Assembly: GCA_902523615.1 (NCBI GenBank)
Contig: CABYZW010000001.1
Location: forward strand, 1-64,000
Source: an uncultured Pelagibacteraceae bacterium
GTDB lineage: Bacteria > Pseudomonadota > Alphaproteobacteria > Pelagibacterales > Pelagibacteraceae
Direction of reading: 5' to 3'
DNA length: 64,000 nt
The stretch's first letter is position 1. Each line of letters begins with the position of its first letter. Under the pieces are notes generated by a model. It searched no databases. It was not told the origin of the DNA and saw only the letters and a program-made list of their open reading frames with translations. A program made the position numbers and the translations under genes. Positions 37,429 to 46,769 of this stretch are shown piece by piece.

Positions 37429-38160
37429 ATGGATCAAGCAAATCTAGTCAATAAAGTTGCTAAGGTTAAGTTTATTAGCATTTGGATATTTCTCGTCCCA
37501 TTTGTTGGTATAAACACATGTCTAATTTTAATCACTCAATTTCATGGACTATTTCCAAACCAAGAAGATGTGATTTTAAATACATTCCCCTATTTAGATG
37601 GTGGTGCATCGATAAGTAGAACTGCAAGACCTTATCCTACTTGGTTAATATTCAAACCTACTATGTTTTTAACATCCTATCTTTTAGTAAAGTACTGGAT
37701 ATATAACAAAAATATAATCGAGTTTTTTAGTCATGATCATAAATATAAAAAAAGAATATTATTTTTTGGTATTGCATCAGCAATTGCGCTTACAATACAT
37801 TCTATATTTCTGGGTATAAAATTTGATAATGACTTTTACAAATTATTCAGAAGAGTAATATTAGTTTTATTTATTATATTCGAGTTAGTAGCACAAGCCT
37901 ACTTAGTTTCGACATTTTATTCATTTAGAGATAAATTAAAAAATTTTATAAACAAAAAATATCTTAATTTGAAAATTTTTTTAGTCACAATGTTAATTGT
38001 TATTGCTTTAATAAGTATACCTATTATCAGTTTACCAGGGGATGATGTTCTGGGTTTTAATGTAAAATTTTTTAAACATGCTCTAGAATGGGATTACTTT
38101 TTAGGTGTCATTAGCTTTTATATGTTAACACATCTAATGTGGAAAAAAATCAAATTGTAA
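37429..38160 (+). CDS. Polytopic membrane protein (Frag1/DRAM-like appearance)
   Basis: 243 aa, 6 hydrophobic segments; [23 protein letters not shown]. Confidence 0.6.
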   Translation: MDQANLVNKVAKVKFISIWIFLVPFVGINTCLILITQFHGLFPNQEDVILNTFPYLDGGASISRTARPYPTWLIFKPTMFLTSYLLVKYWIYNKNIIEFFSHDHKYKKRILFFGIASAIALTIHSIFLGIKFDNDFYKLFRRVILVLFIIFELVAQAYLVSTFYSFRDKLKNFINKKYLNLKIFLVTMLIVIALISIPIISLPGDDVLGFNVKFFKHALEWDYFLGVISFYMLTHLMWKKIKL

Positions 38161-39268
38161 TCCAACCTCCACCAAGGACTTTAAAACCATGTTTATCTTT
38201 TCTATAGAACACACATGCTTGACCTGGTGAAATACCATCCTCAGTAATTTCTAACTTTACTTCTGCGTCTTGAGAATTTTTAAAATCAATTTTTGCATCA
38301 AGTAATTTTCCAGTAGATCTAACTTTTACTAAAATGTTTTCATCAAACTCATTTTTATTTGCTAACAAATTTAAATTATTTAACAAAATTTTTTTGGTGC
38401 CTAATTCTTCTTTTGGACCAACTATAATTTCATTTTTTTTGGAGTCTATTTTAATAACATATAATGGATTTTTATCTGGAACTTTAATTCCTTTTCTTTG
38501 TCCGATAGTAAAATTCATAATACCTTCGTGAACACCAATCACTTTTCCATTAAGGTTTTTGATGTTTCCTTTCTTTAAGGACTCTGGTTTAAATTTTCTT
38601 ATTACAGACGAGTAGTCTCCATTTGGAACAAAGCAAATATCTTGACTATCAGGTTTATTTGACACATTAAGATCAAGCTGTTTTGCAATTTTTCTTGTTT
38701 CATCCTTTAGCATTCCTCCAAGTGGAAATCTTAAATAATTTAATTGGTCTTTAGTTGTATTAAATAGAAAATAACTTTGATCTCTGTTTTCATCTATAGC
38801 TCGATACATATTGGTCTCATTTCCTGATGTAACACTTTTAACATAGTGACCAGTGATCATTGCATCAGCATTTAATTCTTTAGATACATCTAATAAATCT
38901 TTAAATTTTACAGTTTTATTGCATTGAATACATGGTATCGGTGTTTCACCTTTTAAATAACTATCTACAAAATTATCTATTACGCCTTGTTTGAACTTGT
39001 TTTGATAATATAATATTTTGTGTTCAATATTTAACTTATTTGCTACACGTTTAGCATCCATTATATCTTGACCTGAACAGCATTGCTTAGATTCAGCAAT
39101 TTCTTTACCATCATCATAAAGTTTTAATGTTATGCCTATAACATTATATCCATCTCTCTTCATCATACCTGCAACTGTTGATGAGTCTACTCCACCAGAC
39201 ATTGCAACAACGACTGTTGTCTCGGAAGGTTTTTTAAATAAACCAATAGAATTTAAATCATTACTCAT
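38150..39268 (-). CDS. mnmA: tRNA-specific 2-thiouridylase MnmA
   Basis: [40 protein letters not shown]. Confidence 0.95.
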   Translation of the reverse strand: MSNDLNSIGLFKKPSETTVVVAMSGGVDSSTVAGMMKRDGYNVIGITLKLYDDGKEIAESKQCCSGQDIMDAKRVANKLNIEHKILYYQNKFKQGVIDNFVDSYLKGETPIPCIQCNKTVKFKDLLDVSKELNADAMITGHYVKSVTSGNETNMYRAIDENRDQSYFLFNTTKDQLNYLRFPLGGMLKDETRKIAKQLDLNVSNKPDSQDICFVPNGDYSSVIRKFKPESLKKGNIKNLNGKVIGVHEGIMNFTIGQRKGIKVPDKNPLYVIKIDSKKNEIIVGPKEELGTKKILLNNLNLLANKNEFDENILVKVRSTGKLLDAKIDFKNSQDAEVKLEITEDGISPGQACVFYRKDKHGFKVLGGGWITI

Positions 39269-39309
39269 TTTGTGGTATTTATACTCATTTCTAATATAAG
39301 TTAAATTAA

Positions 39310-39480
39310 ATGATTTTAGATTATGAACCAGGTGACAAAGTTAAAAACCCTTACAATAAAGAATGGGGAATAGGTCAAGTTCAATCAATAATTAAAGATA
39401 AAGTAACTGTAAATTTTGAAAATGTTGGAAAAAAGGTAATAAATGTCAAAAATATAGAATTGGTTAAATTAAATGACTGA
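39310..39480 (+). CDS. DUF3553-like small protein (56 aa), not in the supplied ORF track
   Basis: [56 protein letters not shown]. Confidence 0.7.
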   Translation: MILDYEPGDKVKNPYNKEWGIGQVQSIIKDKVTVNFENVGKKVINVKNIELVKLND

Positions 39481-40246
39481 GTTGAATTTTAAAAAAATCG
39501 TCGAGGGATTAATCGATACTTTCTTACATGCTGGGGAGGTTTCGTTAAAACTGCGCGAAAGGGGATTAACAAAAAAAATTAAGTCAGATAATACACCCGT
39601 AAGCAATGGTGACCTTGAGGTAAACAATATTATTACAGATAAAATAAAAGAAATTACACCTAATATACCTATTGTTTCAGAAGAAACTTCTGAAAATAAA
39701 TCAATAAAAAATTTGAAAGATTTTTGGTTAATTGACCCAATAGATGGAACTTATGATTATATTAATAATTTAGAAGAGTTTACTATTAATGCAGGACTAA
39801 TAATAAACAATAATCCGGTAGCAGGATTGATAAATGCACCTTGTAAAAAAAGAATGTTCTATTCTTATGGTGATAATTTAGCTTACGAAATAAAAAAAGG
39901 GCAAATTACTAAACTTAATTGTTCAAAAAATTTCAATCAAAATGAAATTAAGTTTGTTTCTTATTCTAATAAGATAAAACCAGAAATAGAGAAAATACAT
40001 AAAAAACTCAATGTTAAAAAAATTGTACGTATGAAAAGCTCACTTAAATTTTGCGTAATTGCAGCGGGTGAGTACGATGGATATGTTGCTGAACCAAGAG
40101 CTTGTGAATGGGATATCGCCGCTGGTCATGCAATTTTAAAACATTCTGGTGGTATAATTACTGATTTTGAAAATAATGAAATTAAATATGGAAAAAAAGA
40201 TTTTAAAAATCCTAGTTTAATTTTGAAAAGTAAAAATATTTTATAA
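39473..40246 (+). CDS. cysQ: Inositol-monophosphatase-family / CysQ-type 3'(2'),5'-bisphosphate nucleotidase
   Basis: IVSEETSE, FWLIDPIDGTYDYINN, CEWDIAAGHAIL. Confidence 0.87.
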   Translation: MTELNFKKIVEGLIDTFLHAGEVSLKLRERGLTKKIKSDNTPVSNGDLEVNNIITDKIKEITPNIPIVSEETSENKSIKNLKDFWLIDPIDGTYDYINNLEEFTINAGLIINNNPVAGLINAPCKKRMFYSYGDNLAYEIKKGQITKLNCSKNFNQNEIKFVSYSNKIKPEIEKIHKKLNVKKIVRMKSSLKFCVIAAGEYDGYVAEPRACEWDIAAGHAILKHSGGIITDFENNEIKYGKKDFKNPSLILKSKNIL

Positions 40247-40389
40247 TGGACGAGCAATTAAGGATAATACTTATTATAATTGTATCAGTTTCAATATTTG
40301 GGCTTATTTTATTTGTATTTGTAAAAAATTATATGAAAAACAAAATTAATATTTTATTAAAAAATGAAAAAGAAAAAAAATTAAAGTAA
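40246..40389 (+). CDS. Small membrane protein (47 aa), not in the supplied ORF track
   Basis: Start codon overlaps the cysQ stop (TAATG); MDEQLRIILIIIVSVSIFGLILFVFVKNYMKNKINILLKNEKEKKLK. Confidence 0.5.
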   Translation: MDEQLRIILIIIVSVSIFGLILFVFVKNYMKNKINILLKNEKEKKLK

Positions 40390-40944
40390 TTTAATTATTT
40401 TCAAAAAATCGCTCTTTTCTATATCCATTACTTTTTTTGATGTTTCAAAATCAAAACCATTTCTTGCTAATAAAGAAATATCTTTTTTATAAAACAAAGA
40501 TCTATTATCTTCTATTCTTGCTGGGCCAATTCTTTTTTTTTTACAAATTTTAATTGCTGAAAAAAAATCTTGATCGAAATTTTCATCTTTTATTCTTTCA
40601 ACAGTATCTTTTATAAATTGATCTTTGATTCCCTTACCAATTAAATATCTTCTTATTTTATTAATAGAATTTCCTCTTTGAATCATACTTTTTGCCTTAC
40701 TGTCTGAGTAAAATTTATCGTTGATAAACTTATTTTTTTCTAAATCTGAGATCACTATATCTATTAAATTTGTCACATCTCTTTTTTTAACATCAGGTAC
40801 CGAAATTTTAAGATATTTCTTTAAAAGATATGTTTTAAGTTGTTGTTTAGACGGAGCAAATTTTTCAATGTAAGCAAATGCAAAATTTCTCATTTCTTCT
40901 ACAGTTACTTGTAAACTTTTTTTTCTATTTCTTATAGGAATCAT
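40381..40944 (-). CDS. recX: RecX-family regulatory protein
   Basis: RSKQQLKxxL-like repeats, DKFYSDSKAKSMIQRGNSINKIRRYLIGKGI. Confidence 0.8.
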   Translation of the reverse strand: MIPIRNRKKSLQVTVEEMRNFAFAYIEKFAPSKQQLKTYLLKKYLKISVPDVKKRDVTNLIDIVISDLEKNKFINDKFYSDSKAKSMIQRGNSINKIRRYLIGKGIKDQFIKDTVERIKDENFDQDFFSAIKICKKKRIGPARIEDNRSLFYKKDISLLARNGFDFETSKKVMDIEKSDFLKIIKLL

Positions 40945-40972
40945 AAATAGATCTAATATAATACATTTTAAA

Positions 40973-41446
40973 ATGATCGAAGAAATTTATAATTATTTTA
41001 CAATTGAAATGCTCTACTATTGGGTGAATTTAGGGGTTCTTCCCTTCTGGTTAATATTAATATTTTTTCCCCAATCCTATTTATGTAGATTTTTTGTAAC
41101 ATCTATATTTCCATTTTTGGTGCTGAGTGGAGCTTATATCTTTATGCTTTATAAATCATATATTAATTCATATGATTTTTCTGGAAATTTTACTCTTTAC
41201 CTTGGGCTTGGTAATTTATCAGAGTTATTTTCTCAGGATTTTTATATAATGTTTTTTTGGGTACATTTTATTGCTATTAATCTTTTTACCGCTGGTTGGA
41301 TTGTTAAAGATTCAGAAAAATTTTCAATCAATAAAATCGTTCTGATAATTCCTTTAATTCTTACGTACTTAGTTGGTCCACTAGGTTTGTTTATATATTG
41401 GCTCATTAGAATATTTCACGCCAAAAGTATAAATCTATATGACTAA
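40973..41446 (+). CDS. ABA4-like family membrane protein
   Basis: VHFIAINLFTAGWIVKDS, LVGPLGLFIYWLIR. Confidence 0.7.
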   Translation: MIEEIYNYFTIEMLYYWVNLGVLPFWLILIFFPQSYLCRFFVTSIFPFLVLSGAYIFMLYKSYINSYDFSGNFTLYLGLGNLSELFSQDFYIMFFWVHFIAINLFTAGWIVKDSEKFSINKIVLIIPLILTYLVGPLGLFIYWLIRIFHAKSINLYD

Positions 41447-42023
41447 ATCTATTGATTTCTACTTTGATTTTATAAGTCCATATTCATACCTAGCCAATAA
41501 TAAACTAAAATCTCTAAAAAACTATAGAGAAATAAAGATAAATTACAAACCAATATTATTAGGTGGACTGCATAATCTTGGAGGTATCACACCTCCCGCA
41601 TTCAATGAACGTAAATTAAAAAATATGAAAGATGATTGCAATTTAATCGCAAAAAAAAATAATATTCCATTCATTTGGAATATCAAATTTCCAATAAATT
41701 CATTATACTTGATGCGCGGTTATCTAATAATGAATAATGAAGTAAAAAAAAAATATTTTGAATTATTTTTTAATGCCTATTGGAGAGACAACATTGATAT
41801 TTCTAACGAAAAAAATATAAGTACCATACTAGAAAATCTAGAGATAAATAAAGAAAAATATTTTGATGAAATTAAAAAAATTGAAATTAAAGATGAATTA
41901 AAAAAACTCACAAGTCTTGCTTTTGAAAAAAATATTTTTGGTGCACCTACTTTTGTCGTAAACAATAAAATTTTTTGGGGTCAAGATAGATTAGATTATG
42001 CCTTGGATGAATATTATTCTTAA
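41439..42023 (+). CDS. 2-hydroxychromene-2-carboxylate isomerase / DsbA-family protein
   Basis: IDFYFDFISPYSYLA, NIFGAPTFVVNNKIFWGQDRLDYALDEY. Confidence 0.88.
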   Translation: MTKSIDFYFDFISPYSYLANNKLKSLKNYREIKINYKPILLGGLHNLGGITPPAFNERKLKNMKDDCNLIAKKNNIPFIWNIKFPINSLYLMRGYLIMNNEVKKKYFELFFNAYWRDNIDISNEKNISTILENLEINKEKYFDEIKKIEIKDELKKLTSLAFEKNIFGAPTFVVNNKIFWGQDRLDYALDEYYS

Positions 42024-42403
42024 ACTATTTTAAATTTACTTGTTTTGATTGCCCCAAAGCCACCATCTATATGAGAAACTTTTTCAAAACCCATATCTTT
42101 TAATGATTTTGCAGCCAAAGCAGACCTTAATCCTCCTGCACAAAATAAAACCATTTCTTTTTCCAGGTCTAGTTTTCCCTCTTTAAAATATGCACTTTCA
42201 GGATCTAACCAAAACTCTAACATGCCTCTTGGAATGTGATTTGCTCCCTCAACTTTTCCATCTTTTTGAAGCTCTCTAATATCTCTTATGTCAATTAAAT
42301 TACACTGATTATTATTTATCATCGAGTGAGCATCATCAGATGATATTGTCTTTACTTCTTTAAGTGCTTCAGAAACTAGAGTTTGAGATGATTTAATTAC
42401 CAT
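42020..42403 (-). CDS. Rhodanese-domain protein
   Basis: NLIDIRDIRE, MVLFCAGGLRSALAAKSL. Confidence 0.9.
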   Translation of the reverse strand: MVIKSSQTLVSEALKEVKTISSDDAHSMINNNQCNLIDIRDIRELQKDGKVEGANHIPRGMLEFWLDPESAYFKEGKLDLEKEMVLFCAGGLRSALAAKSLKDMGFEKVSHIDGGFGAIKTSKFKIV

Positions 42404-42440
42404 AATATTGTAAATATCTATATCATAAATTTAAAATTAT

Positions 42441-43409
42441 ATGAAAAAAATTTTCATTAAACTTGCTAAAATGTTTGGTTTTGAAATCATTGATCAAAAT
42501 AATTTTTCATCGCCAACACTCAATAAAGAATTGAATAAAGAACTTTCAATTATTAATGAAAAATCAATAGTTTTACCACTGGGTGAGGTTAAAATTACAA
42601 GAAGAGTAAATTCAATCCTAATTATAGTAAGAATGAATACTGAAGTAGAGATTTGGGACCAAAATAAAAAAAGATTATTTGAACAACCTAAAATCGAATA
42701 CTCATACCGTTCGATTAATTCATTAATTAATTCAATTAATTTTTGTCAAGGCAAGTATCCAAATTTAGAAATTAAAACTATAATTATTGACGATCGTTCT
42801 AAAAGAGGAAATTTAGCTAGAATTCAGAAATTAATAAATGGTAAAAACATTGAAATCTTACCTCTTAATCACAATAAGTTTGAGAAATTAATTAAGCCTC
42901 AAAAAAACAGAGACACATTTTCGAATTTATCAAGCTTGTTTCAAAGTTTTGAGATAGGAAAAAATGAAGCAAAAGATTTAATTTTTTTTGTAGAAGATGA
43001 TTATCTTCATTTTGAGTCAATGCTAGAAGAAATAGTAAATTCATATGAAAGAATATCTTCTCAAATTGGAAAAGATATTTTTATATGTCCAAGTGATTAT
43101 CCTTATTTATATATGAGCAATGAAAAAACAAATATTTTAATAGGTAATAAACGACACTGGCGGACAGTAAATAAAACTCTTTGCACTTTTTTGACTAGTA
43201 AAAATTTACTCAATAAATATTGGGAAAAATTTGAAAAAACATGTTTGGATAGACATGATCCATTTGAAAAATATATAAATGAAATTTATGATAATGAAAT
43301 CTGTATTTCACCTTTAAAAAGTTTATCTTTACATTTAACAAATATTAATTCTAGTTATGGTTTGTCCCCTTTTATAGATTACAAAAAACTTTGGGATACT
43401 AATAAATAA
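42441..43409 (+). CDS. Glycosyltransferase-like protein
   Basis: IKTIIIDDRSKRGNLARI, DLIFFVEDDYLHFESMLEEI (GT-A-like acidic motifs). Confidence 0.6.
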   Translation: MKKIFIKLAKMFGFEIIDQNNFSSPTLNKELNKELSIINEKSIVLPLGEVKITRRVNSILIIVRMNTEVEIWDQNKKRLFEQPKIEYSYRSINSLINSINFCQGKYPNLEIKTIIIDDRSKRGNLARIQKLINGKNIEILPLNHNKFEKLIKPQKNRDTFSNLSSLFQSFEIGKNEAKDLIFFVEDDYLHFESMLEEIVNSYERISSQIGKDIFICPSDYPYLYMSNEKTNILIGNKRHWRTVNKTLCTFLTSKNLLNKYWEKFEKTCLDRHDPFEKYINEIYDNEICISPLKSLSLHLTNINSSYGLSPFIDYKKLWDTNK

Positions 43410-43438
43410 AAAAAGCCCCCGAGGGAGGGGGCTTTTTA
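43408..43438. terminator. Rho-independent terminator, potentially bidirectional
   Basis: AAAAAAGCCCCCGAGGGAGGGGGCTTTTTAA GC-rich stem with A and T tracts. Confidence 0.9.
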
Positions 43439-43460
43439 ATTAACTAACATAGAGAGTTTT

Positions 43461-43513
43461 AAGGGGTCCATCGATAAGTAATCGCGGAGATACAGAGAGC
43501 GAAGAACCCCTTA
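43461..43513. ncRNA. Candidate structured RNA / 3'UTR element between convergent genes
   Basis: AAGGGGTCCATCGATAAGTAATCGCGGAGATACAGAGAGCGAAGAACCCCTT: closing stem AAGGGGT/ACCCCTT and internal CGAT-AAGTA-ATCG and CGC/GCG pairings. Confidence 0.4.
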
Positions 43514-43535
43514 ATTGTTATTGTTAACCTAACAA

Positions 43536-44837
43536 TTAGTCACGTATTGCGTAAGCAATTACGCCAGTTTCAGTAACGTCAGTACCTTTAGTTTCAGCTT
43601 CTTTACTTAATCTGATACCAATAGTTGCTTTCATAATACTCCATACAATCATGGCTACCACGAAAACGAAAACGTTAATTGAAATCACGCCTAATAATTG
43701 AGTTCCAAATGAAGTATCTGGGTTCGTAATCGGCACAGCAAGAGTACCCCAAATACCAGCAAATAAGTGAGCTGGTATTGCTCCTACAACATCATCAATT
43801 TTTAATGAGAATAGAAGTTTAGTACCATAAACCACGATTACACCACCAACTGCACCAATTAAAATCGCTGCTAATGGTGATGGCATTAATGGCTCTGCTG
43901 TGATAGCAACTAATCCACCAATACATCCGTTTAACATTTGAACAACATCTGTTTTTCCAAAATTCAATCTTGTTACAGTCGCTGCTGCCATTACTCCACC
44001 CGCACCTGCTAAAAATGTATTTAGAAAGATTGTTGACACTGCGATAGCATCATCAGCTGTACCTATAGCCAATTGGGAGCCACCGTTAAATCCAAACCAT
44101 CCTAACCATAGGATAAATACTCCTACAGTTACTAATGGAATTGAAGATGCAGCAAATGGCTTAATCGGTGCAGGAGCTCCAGACTTTGTAAATCTTCCTA
44201 GTCTTGGGCCCAACATTAAAGCACCTGCTAGAGCAGCTGCTCCACCAGTTGAGTGAACAAGTGTTGATCCAGCAAAATCTGAGAATCCTGCAGAAGCTAA
44301 CCAGCCTCCACCCCACTGCCAACCCATTACGATCGGATAAATAATTCCAGATAAAATTGCTGCAAATAAAAAGAATGGCCATAACTTAATTCTTTCTGCC
44401 AATGTTCCTGACACAATAGATACTGTAGTAGCACAGAAAACCATTTGGAAATACCAATCTGAACCATCTGCATAACCTGTATCAACAGCACTTGAATCTG
44501 ACCATGGAATAAAACTACCTATATAACCACCTTCTGGTATTCCATAAGCAAGATTGTAACCAAACATCCAGAACATAATTCCAGCAATGGATATTAAACC
44601 TATATTTTTTGCACAAATTACGGATACACTTTTTGATGTAACCATACCTGATTCTAACATTGCAAATCCACAAGCCATAAAAAAGACTAAGAATCCACAC
44701 ATTAAAAAAAGCAAGGTATTAAATATAAAACCTATTTCAGCAGAAACTGTTGTCTCCGCTATACCTGCACTACTCATATTTAATAAAAGTATTAAACTGG
44801 TTAGTGGCAGACTTATTGTTTTTAATAATTTAGTCAT
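43536..44837 (-). CDS. amtB: Ammonium transporter (AmtB)
   Basis: ACGFAMLESGMV, FGFNGGSQLA, DVVGAIPAHLFAGIWGTLAV; signal-like N-terminus. Confidence 0.96.
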   Translation of the reverse strand: MTKLLKTISLPLTSLILLLNMSSAGIAETTVSAEIGFIFNTLLFLMCGFLVFFMACGFAMLESGMVTSKSVSVICAKNIGLISIAGIMFWMFGYNLAYGIPEGGYIGSFIPWSDSSAVDTGYADGSDWYFQMVFCATTVSIVSGTLAERIKLWPFFLFAAILSGIIYPIVMGWQWGGGWLASAGFSDFAGSTLVHSTGGAAALAGALMLGPRLGRFTKSGAPAPIKPFAASSIPLVTVGVFILWLGWFGFNGGSQLAIGTADDAIAVSTIFLNTFLAGAGGVMAAATVTRLNFGKTDVVQMLNGCIGGLVAITAEPLMPSPLAAILIGAVGGVIVVYGTKLLFSLKIDDVVGAIPAHLFAGIWGTLAVPITNPDTSFGTQLLGVISINVFVFVVAMIVWSIMKATIGIRLSKEAETKGTDVTETGVIAYAIRD

Positions 44838-44911
44838 AAGACCTCCCTGTTAAGAGAGTGACTATATTTTTGAATAAAATTTATAACTAACGCTGATTAG
44901 GAAAATTGGGT

Positions 44912-44926
44912 ATGCAATATTTGCAT
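44912..44926. promoter_or_regulatory. Perfect 15-nt dyad upstream of amtB
   Basis: ATGCAATATTTGCAT, about 75 nt upstream of the amtB start. Confidence 0.45.
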
Positions 44927-44932
44927 GTAGAA

Positions 44933-44965
44933 ACAGCCTTAATACAGTATTTGTACTAAGGCTGT
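44933..44965 (-). terminator. Hairpin downstream of the HU gene
   Basis: ACAGCCTTaatacagtatttgtactAAGGCTGT inverted repeat directly after the HU stop. Confidence 0.6.
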
Positions 44966-44974
44966 TCAAAAGAT

Positions 44975-45250
44975 CTATCTGTTAAATACCTCTTTTAAAG
45001 CTTTAGCTGGTAAGAATTTTACCTTTTGTGAAGCAGCAATTTGTATCTGTTCACCTGTTCTAGGATTTCTTCCAACTCTAGCTTTTCTTTTAGCCACTTT
45101 ATAAGTTCCAAATCCAGCGATTTTTACTGAATCATCACCTTTTAAAGCGTCTAAAATAGTGTTGGTAATAGTGTCAAAAGTTCTTTCAGCATCCGCTTTA
45201 CTCAAATTTAAAGAGCCTGAAAGTTTGACTATTAATTGTTTTTTGTTCAT
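44975..45250 (-). CDS. hup: HU-family DNA-binding protein
   Basis: MNKKQLIVKLSGSLNLSKADAERTFD, GFGTYKVAKRKARVGRNPRTGEQIQIAA. Confidence 0.95.
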   Translation of the reverse strand: MNKKQLIVKLSGSLNLSKADAERTFDTITNTILDALKGDDSVKIAGFGTYKVAKRKARVGRNPRTGEQIQIAASQKVKFLPAKALKEVFNR

Positions 45251-45405
45251 TTTAGCTCCGGTTTTGTAGGTTATTTACTATTCTTATCAAAAGCATTGAT
45301 AAATCAAGCTTTTTTTTAGTGCATCAAAAAAAGTTATACACAAAATGTTGTAGATGTTGAATAAACCCTTATTTACAAAGCTTTTTTATATTAAAACCTT
45401 TAATT

Positions 45406-46518
45406 TTAATTAAATAATCCGAGGTCTTTTAAGTCATTAAAGGTTGTAAAAAACATTAATGATATCAGTATAAATATACCGATTCGAAAAAAACCTTCTT
45501 GTGTTTTTTGAGATAAAGGACGACCTAAAGCTTTTTCAAATGCATAAAACATTAAGTGTCCGCCATCTAATAGTGGAATTGGAAATAGATTGACTAAACC
45601 TAGGCTAATTGAGATGTAAGCCATCATACTGATAAATGCCAAAACACCAAATTCTGCAACTTGACCAGATATTTTAGCAATTCTGATTGGTCCACCTAAT
45701 TGGGAAGTATCAGCCTTGCCTACAATCATCCCACCAATATACTTTAAAGATGAGACGCTTACATAATAAACCTCACGTGCCGCATGATATATTGCTTTAG
45801 CTGGACCTAGTTTGACATGATTAATCTCATTATTATATGCACCTAGCTTTATTCCAACTATTCTTTTGTTTAATTTGTTGCCAAGATTGTCCTCACTCAA
45901 AACGGTATCTGGCTTGATTTGAAGTAATAACTCCTCATAAGACCGTTTAACCTTGAAATCGATAAAATCTGAAGTTGACATAGTAATATACTTTGAAACA
46001 TCCATAATACTTTGCACTTCATTTCCATCTATTTCCAAAATAATATCATTTTGTTTTAAACCACCAACCATAGCTGGGCTATCTTTTTGAACCTCATTAA
46101 TTACAGCAGGAGTAAAATCTTTTCCTACAAATGTATAAATAGAAAAAAATATTACTAATGCCAATATAAAGTTAGCTAAAGGACCTCCGAAAACAATTAA
46201 AACTCTTTGATATAAAGGCTTTAGAACAAATAGCTTTCGACGATCTTCCTCATCATATTTCTCTAGGATTTTCTCTTGGTCGGCTTGAGAAAATACATTT
46301 CGATCTCCAAAAAATTTCACATACCCACCTAATGGTATCCAGCAAATTTTCCACCTGGTTCCAGATTTGTCATTCCAACCAAATATTTCTTTACCAAATC
46401 CGATTGAAAAATCAGTAACTCCTACCCCATATTTCTTGGCAAAATAATAATGGCCATATTCATGAATAAAAACCACTACTAAAATTAATATTATAAAGGG
46501 TAAAATAAAATTAAGCAT
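45406..46518 (-). CDS. rseP: RseP-family site-2 zinc metalloprotease
   Basis: FIHEYGHYYFAKKYGV (HExxH-type), PDZ, NLFPIPLLDGGHL. Confidence 0.93.
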   Translation of the reverse strand: MLNFILPFIILILVVVFIHEYGHYYFAKKYGVGVTDFSIGFGKEIFGWNDKSGTRWKICWIPLGGYVKFFGDRNVFSQADQEKILEKYDEEDRRKLFVLKPLYQRVLIVFGGPLANFILALVIFFSIYTFVGKDFTPAVINEVQKDSPAMVGGLKQNDIILEIDGNEVQSIMDVSKYITMSTSDFIDFKVKRSYEELLLQIKPDTVLSEDNLGNKLNKRIVGIKLGAYNNEINHVKLGPAKAIYHAAREVYYVSVSSLKYIGGMIVGKADTSQLGGPIRIAKISGQVAEFGVLAFISMMAYISISLGLVNLFPIPLLDGGHLMFYAFEKALGRPLSQKTQEGFFRIGIFILISLMFFTTFNDLKDLGLFN

Positions 46519-46599
46519 AATTTATATTTTAAATGAATACAAAAACATACTCAATAGGCCATTTTACACTACTTTAAAGTTAAAACATTTTAATAAAGA

Positions 46600-46764
46600 T
46601 TAATAATACAGCAGTGTAAATATTACTCCTAATACGAGTAATAATATAAGTATAATTACATAATTAATTTTAATTTTAAATCTTTTGTAAATTAACTCGC
46701 TAATTTTTTCCCAAAACAATACTATCAAGAAAATGATTATTGCTGGAATAATAAATTTGATCAT
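46600..46764 (-). CDS. Small membrane protein (54 aa), not in the supplied ORF track
   Basis: MIKFIIPAIIIFLIVLFWEKISELIYKRFKIKINYVIILILLLVLGVIFTLLYY. Confidence 0.4.
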   Translation of the reverse strand: MIKFIIPAIIIFLIVLFWEKISELIYKRFKIKINYVIILILLLVLGVIFTLLYY

Positions 46765-46769
46765 TATTT

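Noticed and set aside
44161-44382. Extra minus-strand ORFs within amtB (44161-44382, 44515-44700)
   Set aside because: Out-of-frame readings of the ammonium transporter gene.
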